DNA of 64,000 nucleotides from Macrotis lagotis (taxonomy: Eukaryota > Chordata > Mammalia > Peramelemorphia > Peramelidae), in NCBI RefSeq assembly GCF_037893015.1, contig NC_133663.1, positions 144,998,577 to 145,062,576 of the forward strand, in the 5' to 3' direction. The translations under genes and the position numbers were made by a program. Shown here one piece after another: positions 23,976 to 35,695 of the stretch. Position 1 is the stretch's first letter, and every line of letters starts with the position of its first letter. The notes below the pieces were generated by a model. The model saw nothing but the letters and a program-made list of their open reading frames with translations. It was not told the DNA's origin and searched no databases.

Positions 23976-24025
<50 letters not shown>

Positions 24026-24235
24026 GCACTTAGTTTCTTGGGGTTTCTCTTTTGGAGGTAGGACTGTTTTCTTTCATAAAATGACTATTATGCAAATGTT
24101 TTGCATGAATGTAAATATATAACCTAATTTGAATTGCTTGCTTTCTCCATGAGGATGATTGGGGAGGAAGAAAATGTTTTTAAATGTACCTGTGGATAAA
24201 TAAAATGTTAAATAAAAAGAAATTAAAAATAATTC
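23490..24235 (+). mobile_element. Old L1 3' end (ORF2 C-terminus and 3' UTR)
   Basis: CTTTTTGACCTAGCAATACC, ACTACTGGGTCTGTATCC encodes the ORF2 C-terminal motif (FDPAIPLLGLYP in better copies). The 3' UTR follows, with CTATTCCTAGAGAAAGAATT and GATGGTGTTTGAATTTTC, and the tail ends near AAATAAAATGTTAAATAAAA at 24210-24230. A CT/TA microsatellite has grown inside the 3' UTR. It is more diverged than the L1 at 58280-59454. Confidence 0.8.
23930..24026. repeat. (CT)n-(CTAT)n-(TA)n compound microsatellite
   Basis: Successive CT, ATCT and TA/CATA runs inside the L1 3' UTR. Repetitive open frames over it (23849-24061, 23922-24122) are artefacts of the repeat. Confidence 0.95.
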
Positions 24236-25104
24236 TTCGGTATTCCTATTTGATCACACATCCTCCACTTAATGCCCTCTCTACTTTATAAGGCAAGTCC
24301 ATATTCATAGTTCTATGCTGAGGAGACAAATAGGAGTTAATCTAGTAGATATTTAAGATTTTATGGAGAAAAATTATCAAGGCTTATAATTTTGGAAATT
24401 GTTCTTGAAAAAATTGATCTGAAAAATTGTATGATGAATTGAAACCTGCGGCACTCATTAGCTAGAGTATATATGTACCTAAGAACATACATATATGGTG
24501 ATGGATTCCAAAAGGAGCCTGGGGTATTATGTTGCTTTGGGTTGATTTCACTAAGGAATTTGTTGTTGCTATTGTTTTTCATGTATTTATTCTCAATTGA
24601 TTGAGAAGATGCTGATTTTACTAGGAAGTAGTGGGAGAAACAGATTAGGAAAAAAAACTGTAGATTTCATCTCTTGCAAACCCCTTTACTCAGTCTGTTG
24701 TTTTTTACTCATTACTCAGATTGCGCATTATTTTATGAGGCATTTGATGCAAAATATTTTTATGATGTGCCGTTTCTACTGAGTAAATAAAGTTGAAAAT
24801 TGGGCATTTTTGCCCTTTATTTGGTTATTTTCTTTATACAAAGTCCTTGGTTATACAGATATGATAAGAATTAGGAAGGATAGTCATAACATATAGGAAA
24901 GTAAACTGAATTATTATGTTTCAAATATTTATCAAAAAGCTTATTTCATGATAATGATAAGAGTTTGAAGAAATAATTATTTCTTCAGGTATTTCAAATA
25001 GAAACATTTTTTCTCACCAAATTTGTTTTCAGGTAAGTAACATAGATAACATACAAGATAATCTATGTCAGCATTGGATATTAGGAAAAAAGTTCCTAAT
25101 TTAA
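24236..25104. other. AT-rich DNA, no feature seen
   Basis: I recognise no repeat or gene. Confidence 0.5.
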
Positions 25105-25265
25105 AGTAAGAAACCATTGAATCTCTGTGTTACATTTAACCTGGGCAATCTTGGGAGAGTCTCTTCCTTTCCTTGTACCTAAGTTGCTTTGTTTCTCCTA
25201 TTTTTAAATGATTGAATTCAATTAGACTATATCTAAGGTCCCCATCCACCACAAATATATATAAT
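25105..25265 (+). mobile_element. MIR-like SINE, diverged
   Basis: CTGGGCAATCTTGGGAGAGT, CTCTTCC, TACCTAAGTTGCTTTGTTTC, then AAGGTCCCCATCCACC follow the MIR order (gggcaagtcacttaacctctctgggcctcagtttcctc, aaggtcccttccagctc). Confidence 0.5.
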
Positions 25266-26419
25266 TCCATGATTTTATGAAGTAATTGGTATCAGTGATC
25301 AATAATTTTTATTTGGTCTGAGTGGAATATTAAGAATCACAGTAGAGTTCTGAGAAGATATAAAAACAGGACTTTATAAAAATGATAACTGCTTTTACTT
25401 TTAGGATACATTAGAAGAGAAAGTTGCAATTTGAAGTAGTCATAATTATGTTGCATGTGAATCTGAACATTGATATAGGAATGTACAACATGAACATCCA
25501 AAAATACTTAGGCTCTTAAATATATTTTCTAGAGTGTATTTCTCTAGCTATTCAGAACTGTAATAAATAGATAGGTGTATCAAATCATTTAAAATTTTAT
25601 TTGCTTCCTATTTTTGCCAGGCATTTTGTGGATTAAACAATGAATATAGTTGCTTGGCTCCTTCACACTAGTACTCTATATTATATATAATTGGATTCAT
25701 TTTTCTATTAAGTATATCATTATGATAATAAAGCAGTCTTCACGTGGTTATAATCTTGCCTTTGCTAACATCTACTTTAGATAACATCTTTTGCAATTTG
25801 AAGATGAAGGCCTGCTTCAACACATAGGAAGATTGGAACAACCTGTATTGATTCTATTAAGCTATAAAATACCCCAATCTTCTCTCAGACCTAAAGGACC
25901 ATACTTTTTATACCAGTATTTCCCTGGATTATTAGATGCAAGACCTGAAACAAAATTGTATTTAATGAATTTAATAGGATTATATCGTAAAGTTCATCTT
26001 TGAACTCTACAACCCTATGGCTTTTCTGAGACTCATCATTATCAGAGTGGCAGCAAAAATGTGTTTTCTAAGAGACAAAAGACTCATAGATGTTATTGGG
26101 ATTTCTTTAAGTACCTAGAGGTACTGTAAAGGTCCTGGGGATAAAAGGTCACCCCCAGGTTCTAGACTTGTCATTAATTTGTAGAACATCAAGCCATAAG
26201 ATGGCCAGCCACAGAACAAAATAAAAATGATGCCTATTTCAACAACTTCACCAAGCCAATGCTTTTAAGAGGGTTATTTGTGCTTACTGAAAATACCAGG
26301 CAATATTAATATTCATAATACAAATAAAAACTCAAGCTTTTAGGAGTCAGATTTTGCCTGTTCGTTATTTTATCTGAATTTTTGGTGAGAGGTTAGGATA
26401 TGGATGAGGAATGAACATT
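25266..26419. other. AT-rich DNA, no feature seen
   Basis: A 70-codon open frame at 25791-26003 (plus) has no recognisable domain and no supporting splice or promoter context. I do not call it a gene. Confidence 0.45.
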
Positions 26420-26665
26420 TAATAAGATCCTATAACATTTCTGTACTAAATATTTCACAATTTTTAATTCATTTAATTCTCAAAACACTCCTAGGAAGTA
26501 GGTGCTATTATCTTGCTCATTTTATACTTCAGGAAACTAGGAAAGACAGGTGAAGTGACTTACAAAGGATCATAGAGTTAGTCATTGTATTAGAGGAGAT
26601 TTGAACTGTGATTTTCTTGACTCCAGGGTCAGCTATCTATGTAGTATGTCACACAACTACATTAT
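26420..26665 (-). mobile_element. MIR SINE
   Basis: Classic reverse-oriented MIR: AGGTGCTATTATCTTGCTCA, TTTTATACTTCAGGAAACTA, GGTGAAGTGACTTACAAAGG, GAGATTTGAACTGTGA, TTGACTCCAGGGTC. Confidence 0.85.
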
Positions 26666-27867
26666 GATAGCATACTTCTTCAATTCTGTATAGATTTTAC
26701 TAGTTTGTAATCCTTGCTCTATCTTTCCACTTCCTGCTCACTTCTCAGATCCTAGGATTTTTTTATACAAATAAATTACCTGACAAGACCTGACTTTTGG
26801 TTTGCACTCTTGCTTTGAACCCTGGCATTCCTTTTCCCCAAAGGGTGTGTAACACATGTTTAGTTGTGACCTCAATAAATGACATGACAGTGTTGATATA
26901 GGAAAAACATACATAATATAGTGGATATCTTTTCAAGAATATCCAATTGTTAATATTTTAATTAAGATGGAAATGTTGTTTTAAATGATAAAAAGATGAA
27001 CAAAAGTACTTGACTTCAAGAAATTCCAGAAATGTTCAAAAATTTCTTTTTCAATGACTGACTCTTTTATATCTTTTGTATTCTTTTCCTCATCACAACC
27101 TTTTTAATTTAATTGAAAAAAGACCCTATTTACCATCTATTCCAGAAATGAGGAAATAGACTGCAGTATTTTTTACTAATAATGGGATTTATGTAGTTAC
27201 ATTGATGAATTGTGATAGACCATTCTGAATTAATTTCATTAATTGAAAATAGACTTCCACGGTTTTCAGGTATTTGAGAGAAATTTATATAATTATTTTA
27301 GGAGATAAATCTGGCTGATGTTTGTCGTTTGTTATTTTTCAGGCATTATGGTTCAAAGAATTATGCACTAAGAGAGCTAAATTTCCTCTTCTTAGAGACT
27401 TTCTTACTATGGTATTCAGGGAAAAAGATAGTTTATCTTTTTTGGAATCATAAGCTATATTCAACATAATTTACTTTGTGAGCAGAGATGTTCATATCTC
27501 TCACAGGGACTGGTGAGGGCTAATGATCTTCTGTTTTGAATGAATGTTTGCTCACACAATATCTCAAACCTTTACTACCTTTTATAGAATTCAGTATTAT
27601 GGAAGGGATATACCAGATACAACATTTAAAATGATTTAGAAGAACAGCCAGTGTTTCTAAGGAAATCAGCTATGTTTCAATCAGTCTTGTAGCTTGAATC
27701 CATTGGTAAACTGAGATATGCAAATAGATAAATAATTTATTAAAAATTTAATATATGTCAGACAGTATTCATATGCATATATACAGATTTACATATTATG
27801 TATACATAACACTTGTCGAAATGATTGATATATTATTTATGAGCATAGTTTTTTCTCTGATAGTTCT
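26666..27867. other. AT-rich DNA, no feature seen
   Basis: I recognise no repeat or gene. The 26690-26880 part contains a polyadenylation-like ATAAAT context but nothing diagnostic. Confidence 0.45.
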
Positions 27868-28285
27868 TCATATAATGGTTCCTAAAATATGGTCCAGAGA
27901 CCTCCAGTTGTCCCAAATATGACTTCAGGGAATCTTCAGATTAAAAAAATATATTTTTAGATTTACTGATATGCAGATGTTAATTTTTAGTACAGTAAAT
28001 ATTGATAGATATACTAACACACATGAACAAAAATCTCAGAAGGAGAGACCTCTTCAATAATTTTTAAGAATGGGGGCGGCTAGGTGGTGCAGTGGATAAA
28101 GAACCGGCCCTGGAGTCAGGAGTCCCTGAGCTCAAATTCGCCTGCAGAGGCTTAATAATTACCTGTGTGGCCTTGGGCAAACCACTTAACCCCATTGCCT
28201 TGCCCCCAAAAACCCTAAAAATAAATTATTAATAATTTCTAAGAATGGAAAAGGTGTCTAGAAAGCAAAACATTTGAATAGCTAA
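27868..28285. mobile_element. Old hAT-type DNA transposon remnant, split by a SINE
   Basis: GGTCCAGAGACCTCCAGTTG, then AGTAAATATTGATAGATATA, then CACATGAACAAAAATCTCAG, and, after the SINE, AATTTCTAAGAATGGAAAAG and GCAAAACATTTGAATAGCT. This matches a mammalian hAT non-autonomous element I recall, with gtaaatattgatagatataacc, cacataaacaaaagctc, and an end like tttgagaaccgctg. The left and right ends (GGTTCCTAAA, TTTGAATAGC) fit decayed inverted repeats. Confidence 0.6.
28074..28230 (+). mobile_element. WSINE1-like SINE in the hAT remnant
   Basis: Head GGGCGGCTAGGTGGTGCAGT, core CTTAATAATTACCTGTGTGG, end CCCATTGCCTTGCCCCC. An 18-bp target duplication with one mismatch (AATAATTTTTAAGAATGG) lies at 28056-28073 and 28231-28248, and the hAT sequence continues on both sides. 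Confidence 0.93.
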
Positions 28286-28330
28286 AAAGATAGTACCTAA
28301 CAAATTGGCAATGTAATCAATACTGAGAAT

Positions 28331-28447
28331 GGGGAAGGAGAGACAGAGAGAAAGAAAGAAACAGAGAAATCCGAAGAGAGGCACAGTGACACAAAGAGAG
28401 GCAGACAGACAGAGATAGAGACAACGACAGAGAGAGACACAGAGAGT
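28331..28447 (+). repeat. GA-rich low-complexity tract
   Basis: Irregular GAGA, GACAGA and AAAG repeats over about 115 bp, purine-rich on the plus strand. Confidence 0.9.
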
Positions 28448-28477
28448 TATGTGCTTATTACGTGTCAGCCATATATA

Positions 28478-28705
28478 AGAAAACTAGATGGCTTAGCAGA
28501 TTGAATTCTAGACTCAGAAACAGGATGAAATATCAAATCTGGTCTCAAATGCTCACTATTTGTGTGACTCTGGGCAAGTTACTCTCCCTATTCCTACTTT
28601 AATATACTGGAAAAGGAATTGGTAAGGCAGTCACATATTTTTTCCAAGAAAACCCTTTATGGGTTCATGAAGCATCAGGTACAACTGAACAAACAACAAT
28701 ATGCC
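28478..28705 (+). mobile_element. MAR1-like SINE with RTE tail
   Basis: AAACTAGATGGCTTAGCAGA, TTTGTGTGACTCTGGGCAAG, GGAAAAGGAATTGGTAAGGC, TCCAAGAAAACCCTTTATGG, then GTACAACTGAACAAACAAC. This is the same family as 17955-18165. Confidence 0.78.
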
Positions 28706-28780
28706 TGGTACTTTCCTAAGTATTAGGAGTATAAATAAAAGAAATAAGAAATTCAATTCTATTTTCTTTGATATTACTTT

Positions 28781-28932
28781 TTTTTGTTTGTTTTTGCAAG
28801 GCAATGGGGTTAAGTGGCTTGCCCAAGGCCACACAGTTAGGTAATTAGTGAGTGTCTGAGGCTGGATTTGAACTCAGGTACTCCTGACTCCAGGGCTGGT
28901 GCTCTATCCACTCTACCACCTAGCCACCCCCA
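28781..28932 (-). mobile_element. WSINE1-like SINE
   Basis: The reverse-oriented full SINE has its head near 28930 (GGGTGGCTAGGTGGTAGAGT) and its tail as GCAAAAACAAACAAAAAA. An 11-bp duplication with one mismatch lies at 28770-28780 (GATATTACTTT) and 28933-28943 (GATACTACTTT). Confidence 0.93.
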
Positions 28933-29164
28933 GATACTACTTTCTAAGAAGAAGAAACAATTCTATAAAATTAGGAGAATGTAAGTGGGAGCATTATTAT
29001 CTGCATGGCAGGAAATTTTAATATTCCAGAGATACAACAGGCATTTTTAGGATGCAAAAGCCATTAATATGAAGGTAGAGAGACAGAGAATCAGGAATAG
29101 TTAGGATAGAAGTGAGCATGGATAACTTGGGATTTTTCATGAACTGATTCTAGGCAGGAACTTT

Positions 29165-29380
29165 TAAGTTTGTAAAGCATTTTACATACATTATCTCCTT
29201 TGAGTCTCACAATCACCCTCTAATGTAGGTACTAAAGGTATAATTACTTCCATTTTACAGATGATTAAACTGAAGTTTAGAGGTTAAGTGACTTGTTCAT
29301 GGTTGTAAACCTAGTAACAGACTTGGGATTTGAAACTAGGTCTATCTGATTATAAACTATTACACAACACTGCCTCTCAA
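29165..29380 (-). mobile_element. MIR SINE
   Basis: Reverse-oriented MIR: TTGTAAAGCATTTTACATAC, TCTCCTTTGAGTCTCACAAT, TTCCATTTTACAGATGATTA, GGTTAAGTGACTTGTTCATG. Confidence 0.85.
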
Positions 29381-29639
29381 TAAATCATTTAGTCCTTATT
29401 CAATTGTTTTGGTTTAAAAAATTTGAAATATCTAAATGTGTTGGGTCCTGGGATCTAAAGAAATAAAGGATGTATAGATATTTCCTATAATACTCTACAA
29501 TATAATTATATAATTGGGAAATAAAATGCATTATAGACATAAGTTTGTGTTGTTTGTATTACACTGTCCCCAAAAGTACAAAAACTGTGAGATTATGACA
29601 TGAAAGGGTACAGAAATTAATAATAAATATCTGAAATTT

Positions 29640-29870
29640 TACTATCATTTTATTTACATTATCTCATTCAATACTCATACAACTTCCTGTGTTTTCCTTG
29701 TCACATCTTCATTTGACATGAAGTAGTTAAACAGAGAAATAGAATTATTTTTTCATAGTTAGACAGTTTTAATCATTGTATAGTAAGTATCAAAAGCTGG
29801 ATTCACATCTAAATTGCTTCTGAATCCTATTGCAGGTACTTCCTTAACTCCTTGACTCCACCATCTACCA
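29640..29870 (-). mobile_element. MIR SINE, diverged
   Basis: CATTTTATTTACATTATCTC, then GAAGTAGTTAAACAGAGAAA, TAGTAAGTATCAAAAGCTGG and ATTCACATCTAAATTGC follow the reversed MIR order. Confidence 0.65.
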
Positions 29871-30012
29871 TTCCACTACAGAAACAATGGATTTAGGAAT
29901 TCAGAGGAGATAAATAGTAGGCTGTTAGATTAGAGGGACTTTTCTAATTGCCACAGTTTTTTTTAAAGCAATTTGGATTTAAGACACAAATTTTCACATC
30001 TTACTAAAGTGG

Positions 30013-30024
30013 TTTCTCTCTCTT

Positions 30025-30073
<49 letters not shown>
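30013..30073. repeat. (CT)n microsatellite
   Basis: About 60 bp of CT units with a few TTT interruptions. Confidence 0.95.
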
Positions 30074-30119
30074 TAAATATTCTGGTGGAAAAAGCAATGT
30101 TTAAGCCATAAGAAATTCA

Positions 30120-30245
30120 TCTTTTAGTGGCTCTGCCATTGGTTCAATGTTTTTACTAGGCAAGGAATTTAACTTCCTTCTGACTCAATTTCTTCATTTG
30201 TAAGATCACTCAGAGATAATAGAATAAATTTTTCTTCTTCCTAGG
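30120..30245 (+). mobile_element. Possible MIR fragment
   Basis: CTAGGCAAGGAATTTAACTT, CCTTCTGACTCAATTTCTTC and ATTTGTAAGATCACTCAG resemble the plus-strand MIR core (gggcaagtcacttaacctctctgagcctcagtttcctcatctgtaaaatg). Confidence 0.45.
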
Positions 30246-31299
30246 GAAAAATATTGGACTATGAACATGATTGCATTGAATGTCTGGAGGTTTTTATTAT
30301 AGATATATTTATCTTTGAGAAGGCACTTAGTCTCACTTGGTTTCCCAAGGCTAAAAATAGGAATGTACTGTCTCATGATTATTTTTTAAGGTTAATGAGA
30401 TCTGTGCTTGATCCCTCCCTAAATATTAGGGAGTACTCTTACATTGAAAGATGATTATACCCAGAAATGAGTAAAATAATGATCTCATTATTTTCTGACC
30501 TGCTTTTTTACAGATACTGACGAATATCAAAATGCTTTGCCAGGATAGATAAATTATGGCTATTCTCTCCCACAAAATCAAAACTTAAAAAAAATAAAAA
30601 AGCAATCTTTCAAATGTACATGGGTCTCCTGACAGTTATTCCTATAGTGCACCTTTGATTTATGCTGCACAGTGTAAAATTATGCCATGTGACTCATGTT
30701 CCTAGACACAACTCCCATGCCAAAATTATGTCTTTACTCATGAACCCATCCCCAAGTATAGAAATTATGTTATTAAAAGAAAATAGGCTGTAAAATAAAT
30801 TTGCCCTTTGTAAAATATGAAGGATGAGTGGAGTAGGTGGTGTACCATATTACCCTTTCCACACTTTAATATGAATTGGTTTATTAATCATTTCTATAAG
30901 TAACAACTAAATTAGTATCCTACAGATCAAGTTACTGAACAGGAAGATTTTTGCTTGTTTGTTTTGTTTTTGCTTTTGTTTCTGTAGTGGCTCTTTTTGC
31001 TTTTCATAGTAAATTGTGGAAAAGAAATTCAAAGATAAGGTGCTTCAAGATGATTTCAAACCTATACACTTAGGACTCAGCATGAAAACATTGAATACTT
31101 GAGATGAACACTTAGAGGAAGACAAAAAATTCTTTAATTGAAATGGAATCTCAAAAGATAAGATTTTACTAATTTCAGTTTTTATTCCTGTCTTAAAATA
31201 CTCAAGCCCCAATATGCCCCATTGTAAACTGGTTTATCTCAGGAGAATAAGGGATATAGAATAATATTAGTACTATTAATATCAACAATAATATATGCA
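30246..31299. other. AT-rich DNA, no feature seen
   Basis: I recognise no repeat or gene. An open frame at 30254-30454 has no recognisable content. Confidence 0.5.
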
Positions 31300-31660
31300 T
31301 ACACAATTTTAGCTTTGCCAAATAACTTTTGAGTTAGTTCATATTCTTCTTATTACTATTGTTATTATTATCATAGGAATTTTTTTTGCAAGGCAATGGG
31401 GTTAAGTGGCTTGTCCAAGGCCACACAGCTAGGTAATAATTAAGTGTCTGAGGTCAGATTTGAACTCAGGTACTCCATACTCCAGGGCCGGTGCTCTATC
31501 CACTGTGCCACCTAGCCTCCCCCTATCATTGCAATTTTACAGATTAAAATATGAGACTCAGGCATGTAACATGACATTATCATAAACAAACAGATAAAAT
31601 ATTGTTAGAATTAATTCAAGTCCAGTTTTCAATGATCTCAATATTACTTCAAAGTCAACT
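31300..31660 (-). mobile_element. MIR SINE, interrupted by a younger SINE
   Basis: AATAACTTTTGAGTTAGTTC before, and CAATTTTACAGATTAAAATA with TGAGACTCAGGCATGTAACA after, are two halves of a reversed MIR, separated by the SINE at 31384-31520. Confidence 0.6.
31384..31520 (-). mobile_element. WSINE1-like SINE inside a MIR
   Basis: Reverse-oriented SINE with head GGGGAGGCTAGGTGGCACAG near 31520 and tail GCAAAAAAAA at 31384. The imperfect flanks (TATCATAGGAATTTT and TATCATTGCAATTTT) look like a decayed target-site duplication that partly overlaps the SINE tail. Confidence 0.88.
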
Positions 31661-32290
31661 AAAACTCTACGCTCTCTCTCACCTTCTATACCTAATCATT
31701 TCCCAAGAACTATCAATTATATTTTTACATCTATCTTCTCTTGATTTAAAGAAAAATTACCTACTTTAAGTCCTCACCTTCTCATTCATGAAATAATTCT
31801 CAACTCTCCAATCTATATTTCTGTAGTTCTAATACTAGTCACAAAACACATTACTGACTATAACACTGTCCTGACAAATAAATTTCAGTCACTCAACTGG
31901 ATGCCATAAAAATATTTGCCTGTCATTTAAAGTTCTTCACAAATCAAGTCTTACTTATCTTCCAGACTTATTTCATAGTAATTAGTTTCCTCCCCTCACC
32001 CCATTTCCCATACACTCCCATGATTTTTATGGCCAGACATAACAGTATAATTCTCAATCCTCATACACATTTTGATAAAATATTATCAATAAAATATTTT
32101 ATCACGTAGTTTTTTAAGTTTTGTACAGTTTTACCTTAAATGTTTGACTCCCAAGCTCTGTTTTTCAGAATGTGCCACTCTTTTCAAAGATTTATGCAAA
32201 AGCCATTTTCTCTATCACTTTTCCTGATTTATTAGTTAGTGCTTAGTACTCCTCATTTAGAAATTCATTCACTTTCATGTTATATATTTT
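31661..32290 (+). mobile_element. L2 (CR1-like LINE) 3' region
   Basis: CATTTAAAGTTCTTCACAAA, CTTACTTATCTTCCAGACTT and CATACACTCCCATG, then GTGCCACTCTTTTCAAAGAT, CACTTTTCCTGATTTATTAG and TTAGTGCTTAGTACTCC, track the L2 ORF2 3' end (atttaaagctcttcacaaact, cctacctttccag, cctttcctgatcccc, gttagtgcct). Coding potential is gone. Confidence 0.65.
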
Positions 32291-32480
32291 CTTAATTAAT
32301 TTCCAAACACATACGCAAAATTCCCAAATAGGTCATATCTCTTGTTCCAGTGAAGAACTATTGGACTCAGACCCAAGAGGTAACAAAGAAAAAAAAGGGA
32401 AAGATCCTATATTAATGAATATCTGTATATCTATACTGTATTTCTATATGTATACATTTATTTTTATGTTTATATGTGTT

Positions 32481-32481
<1 letters not shown>

Positions 32482-32511
<30 letters not shown>
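32482..32511. repeat. (TA)n microsatellite
   Basis: About 15 TA units following CACA. Confidence 0.95.
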
Positions 32512-32514
<3 letters not shown>

Positions 32515-32595
32515 CATGTGTTCACACACATATATGATATAGGTGCACACACAGGAGTATTTGTATGAAGCACTTTTTTGCATTGACACTCCCCA

Positions 32596-32960
32596 AAATA
32601 AAAAAAAAAATAAGCAAAACAACTGGAAACTAGGAACCCATCAGTTGAATATTTCGTAATCTTTGAAATATGGTTGAATATTTTTTGTAGTAAGAAATTA
32701 AGAAATAGATGAGTTTAAAATTTATGGTAAACTTTATGTAGTATGAAGCAAGAAGAAATTTAACAAATTTGTGAACTTTAATCAATTTATGATGAATGAA
32801 GTGAGCAGACCTTGGAAAATTTACACAATAACAACAACCCAGTATAAAGCAAAAGAGTTGAACATTCTAAGAATTGTGATCAATACAGAAGGTTTTTGAA
32901 GTTTGGTCATGAAACATGCTATATCTATTTTAGAGATATTATGACTTTAAGATAAATACC
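32596..32960 (+). mobile_element. Very old L1 3' fragment
   Basis: AACTGGAAACTAGGAACCCA, TCAGTTGAATATTTCGTAAT, GATGAATGAAGTGAGCAGAC and AATAACAACAACCCAGTATA follow the order of L1 ORF2 end and 3' UTR seen at 48650-48850 and 23600-23800, with high divergence. Confidence 0.6.
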
Positions 32961-32983
32961 AGCATGCATGTTTTGTATATTAT

Positions 32984-33080
32984 AAGAATCACATGTGACC
33001 ATAGGTTTTATCTACTACCTAAATCAATGAATTTGATTATATCACTTAACAAAAAAGGAAATTCTTTCATTTATATAATA
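32984..33080 (+). repeat. Local repeat shared with 36430-36520
   Basis: AATCACATGTGACCATAGGT, TTTATCTAC, CCTAAATCAATGAATTTGAT and AAAAAAGGAAA recur with modest divergence at 36430-36520 in the same orientation. I do not recognise the family. It could be part of an old L1 3' UTR. Confidence 0.6.
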
Positions 33081-33089
33081 TATAATCCC

Positions 33090-34534
33090 AGTGATTTGGG
33101 ATGTGAGAGTAATATAATTTATATTTCTCCTTTTTATTTAAAAAAAATTGAATAATACCATAGATACAAAATATTGCAGATGAATTCATTATTTGTAGTT
33201 ATGCATAACTATCTCATTCTATTAAAGAAAACTTTTCATGAAGTTATCTGTAAATATTTATAATATAAAGTACAAAATAGCAAAAAAAAATTTTAAGTGT
33301 CTATATAACCACAATTTATAGTACAGTGATTTTATACATTTTAAGTGATTTGTAAACACTTGTTTTATTGAATTTAGTAGGTGAGAGATATGTAGGGATG
33401 ACAGGAATTCATCTATATTCGTCTATTTCCAATCATCTATGATATGCTGAAGTATTTACAGAGGTTAAAATCTCTCAATAAAGGTGTGCAGAATGTTTTC
33501 ATAATGAACTTATAAAGAAAGGGAGTAGATGTTCTGCTATATCCTATGCTCAAGTGAATGCAAAAATCTTTTTCAATGTTGGGAAGAAGAGAGGTTATTA
33601 GTTTCATACATAATATGAAGTTAGATCTGTAAGGCAGGGGTGATCATGGCATTAGGGAAGAGGAGATGAAAGATAGTTATTGTAGATATAGAATCAAAAA
33701 TAACTTGAAAAATTCAATCTTAGGAGACTTAGTAAGTGATTTTAGTTACAAATTTACAAAGTTACAAATTTGGAATTTTGAAGTTGGAGGTGAGAGATAA
33801 TATCTTTGTATGGAATATATTGAGTTTGAGTTGTAAGAGTTGAATTTAGTGAGGATATGTCTTATAAATGGATGGAAATATAATTCTGGAACATTAGAGC
33901 ACAGTTAGGACTACAGGCATAAATATCTGAGGTTTTTTTTTTTTTGTTTTTTGTTTTTGTTTTTTCATAATAGTTAGAGGTGAATTCATTCCCAAAGAGT
34001 GTAAAGCACAGTCAGAAGAAGAAAGCCTAATGTCAGAATATTTTTTGAGGAAAGACAGATTCAGAGTAAAGGCCAGGAAAAACCAGACACTCTCTAGCAA
34101 AGAAGTCAGCTTGCCCTCAAAAATATCACTAAAATTTTAGTGAGTCTATCTTGCTATAATCTGCAACATATTATGTGAATGTGAGTTAATATTTAGAAAA
34201 TAAGTAGTGATCACAAAGATGGGTCCCATCAAGAGCAGTTTACAACAAATTAAATTCCTTCCACATTTTTAGCGGCTTACTAAACTCATTCTTCAAGAAT
34301 TTCTACAGCTACAATTAGTATGACTATAAAAACAGCATGTCAAAGGGCATATTTAAAGCTGTGATTTGTGATAAATCTAAACTATAATTTCTGACCAAGT
34401 ACTACTAATCCCTAAAGAGGTTTGTTCAAGGATAATGCAAAATCAAAGAAACAAATGGTTCATTCATGTAGAGAAGTTATTGTATCATCATGTATTCCTC
34501 CTTTTTATTTTGAACTAGTTATTACTGATAGTGT
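33090..34534. other. AT-rich DNA, no feature seen
   Basis: I recognise nothing except a T-rich GTTTTTT tract at 33930-33965. Confidence 0.5.
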
Positions 34535-34795
34535 TTTTCCTTCATTCTTGAATAAGATCATGACATCAAGCGTGATGCCATGAGAAGCACAAAAATTAGA
34601 ATTGAGTGAGAGGGATGCTGTGTTAAGTCACTAGTCTCACTTTCTTCTCTAGAACCATCTGGGTCCAGCAGCCAGAGGTGAACCAGGATGACTGGAGATA
34701 GTCCTGAATGCTAGGAAATCAGGGTGAAGTAACTTGTCCAAGGTCACAGAGCAAGTGGCAAGTGTCTGAAGTCAGATTTGAACTCAAGTTTGTAG
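34535..34795 (-). mobile_element. SINE with RTE-derived tail, head truncated
   Basis: TCATTCTTGAATAAGATCAT, GACATCAAGCGTGATGCCAT, then CAGGATGACTGGAGATAGTC and AACTTGTCCAAGGTCACAGA place it in the same family as 16180-16490. Identity ends near 34795, before the tRNA-like head. Confidence 0.75.
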
Positions 34796-34954
34796 CATCG
34801 AATGTTTATGGTGAAAGGTGTTGGTAATGGTGACTGGATGATTTTGAACTACTATTTAGGCAGGGGAAAAAAATGACCTTTCCATAACTTTCCATTTCCA
34901 TTCCCTTCATGTGGCTGTGAGCAGAAAAGCTAGCTAGAAAATAATCCTGAAGGC

Positions 34955-35090
34955 TTTTTATTATTGATATTTTATTTTTCCAAATACATGCTATAAAAGT
35001 TTTTCAACATTCATCCATATAGCTATGTATATTTAGAAATTTTAAAATTCCCTTCTACCCTCCCTTACCACCCCCTCCCCTCAGTGGCAA
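34955..35090 (-). mobile_element. L1 3' UTR end fragment
   Basis: Reverse-oriented L1 terminus: TTTTATTTTTCCAAATACAT, TTTTTCAACATTCATC, then CCCTTCTACCCTCCCTTACC. This is the same type of terminus as 62093-62496. Confidence 0.6.
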
Positions 35091-35094
35091 ACTC

Positions 35095-35645
35095 TTGAAG
35101 ACTTAAAGCTCAGAAGGTAGAATGACAAATCTAGTCAGCAATGGCTATGAGATCAGTATGGTAGAAGTCAATACTGAGATGTACTGCAATAATCAACAGA
35201 GCGTACTTTTCCTACTTCACGGAAATTTAATAATCCTAAATCTCTTGTAACAAACATTTGGTGTATGACCTGTGTTAACTATGTATAGATAATATATTTA
35301 CACTTTGGCAATATTATTACCTGGCCTATATTTGCTCATGGATATTACCTGGCATACATGTTCCTTGTATATCTTATATGTAAGATTACTGTGCACTTGT
35401 ATGAATTTCAAACAATCTCATTTCCCCCCTTTGGTAGTATACCAGCCCATTAAAGAATAAGCCAATGTGAGGCTTAGGGTAACTTTTCAGAAGACTATTA
35501 ATTGTGATCCTAGATTAAATAATTTTTGAATGGATTTATAATATGTTTGTGGCTGAAAAGAAAAGGTAAAGATACTGATAGAGACTCAGGAACTGTTAAT
35601 TTGTACATGTTATAACTCACAGAATTCTTTAAATCCACAGTAAGA

Positions 35646-35695
<50 letters not shown>

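Noticed and set aside
23849-24122. Tyr/Ile-repeat open frames
   Set aside because: Translations of the CT/TA microsatellite in an L1 3' UTR.
25791-26003. A 70-codon open frame with a plausible-looking amino-acid mix
   Set aside because: No domain, no splice or promoter context, and a length expected by chance in 64 kb.
26690-26880. Possible LTR-like end with a polyadenylation-type signal
   Set aside because: No partner end, no flanking duplication and no recognised family. Not enough to call even tentatively.
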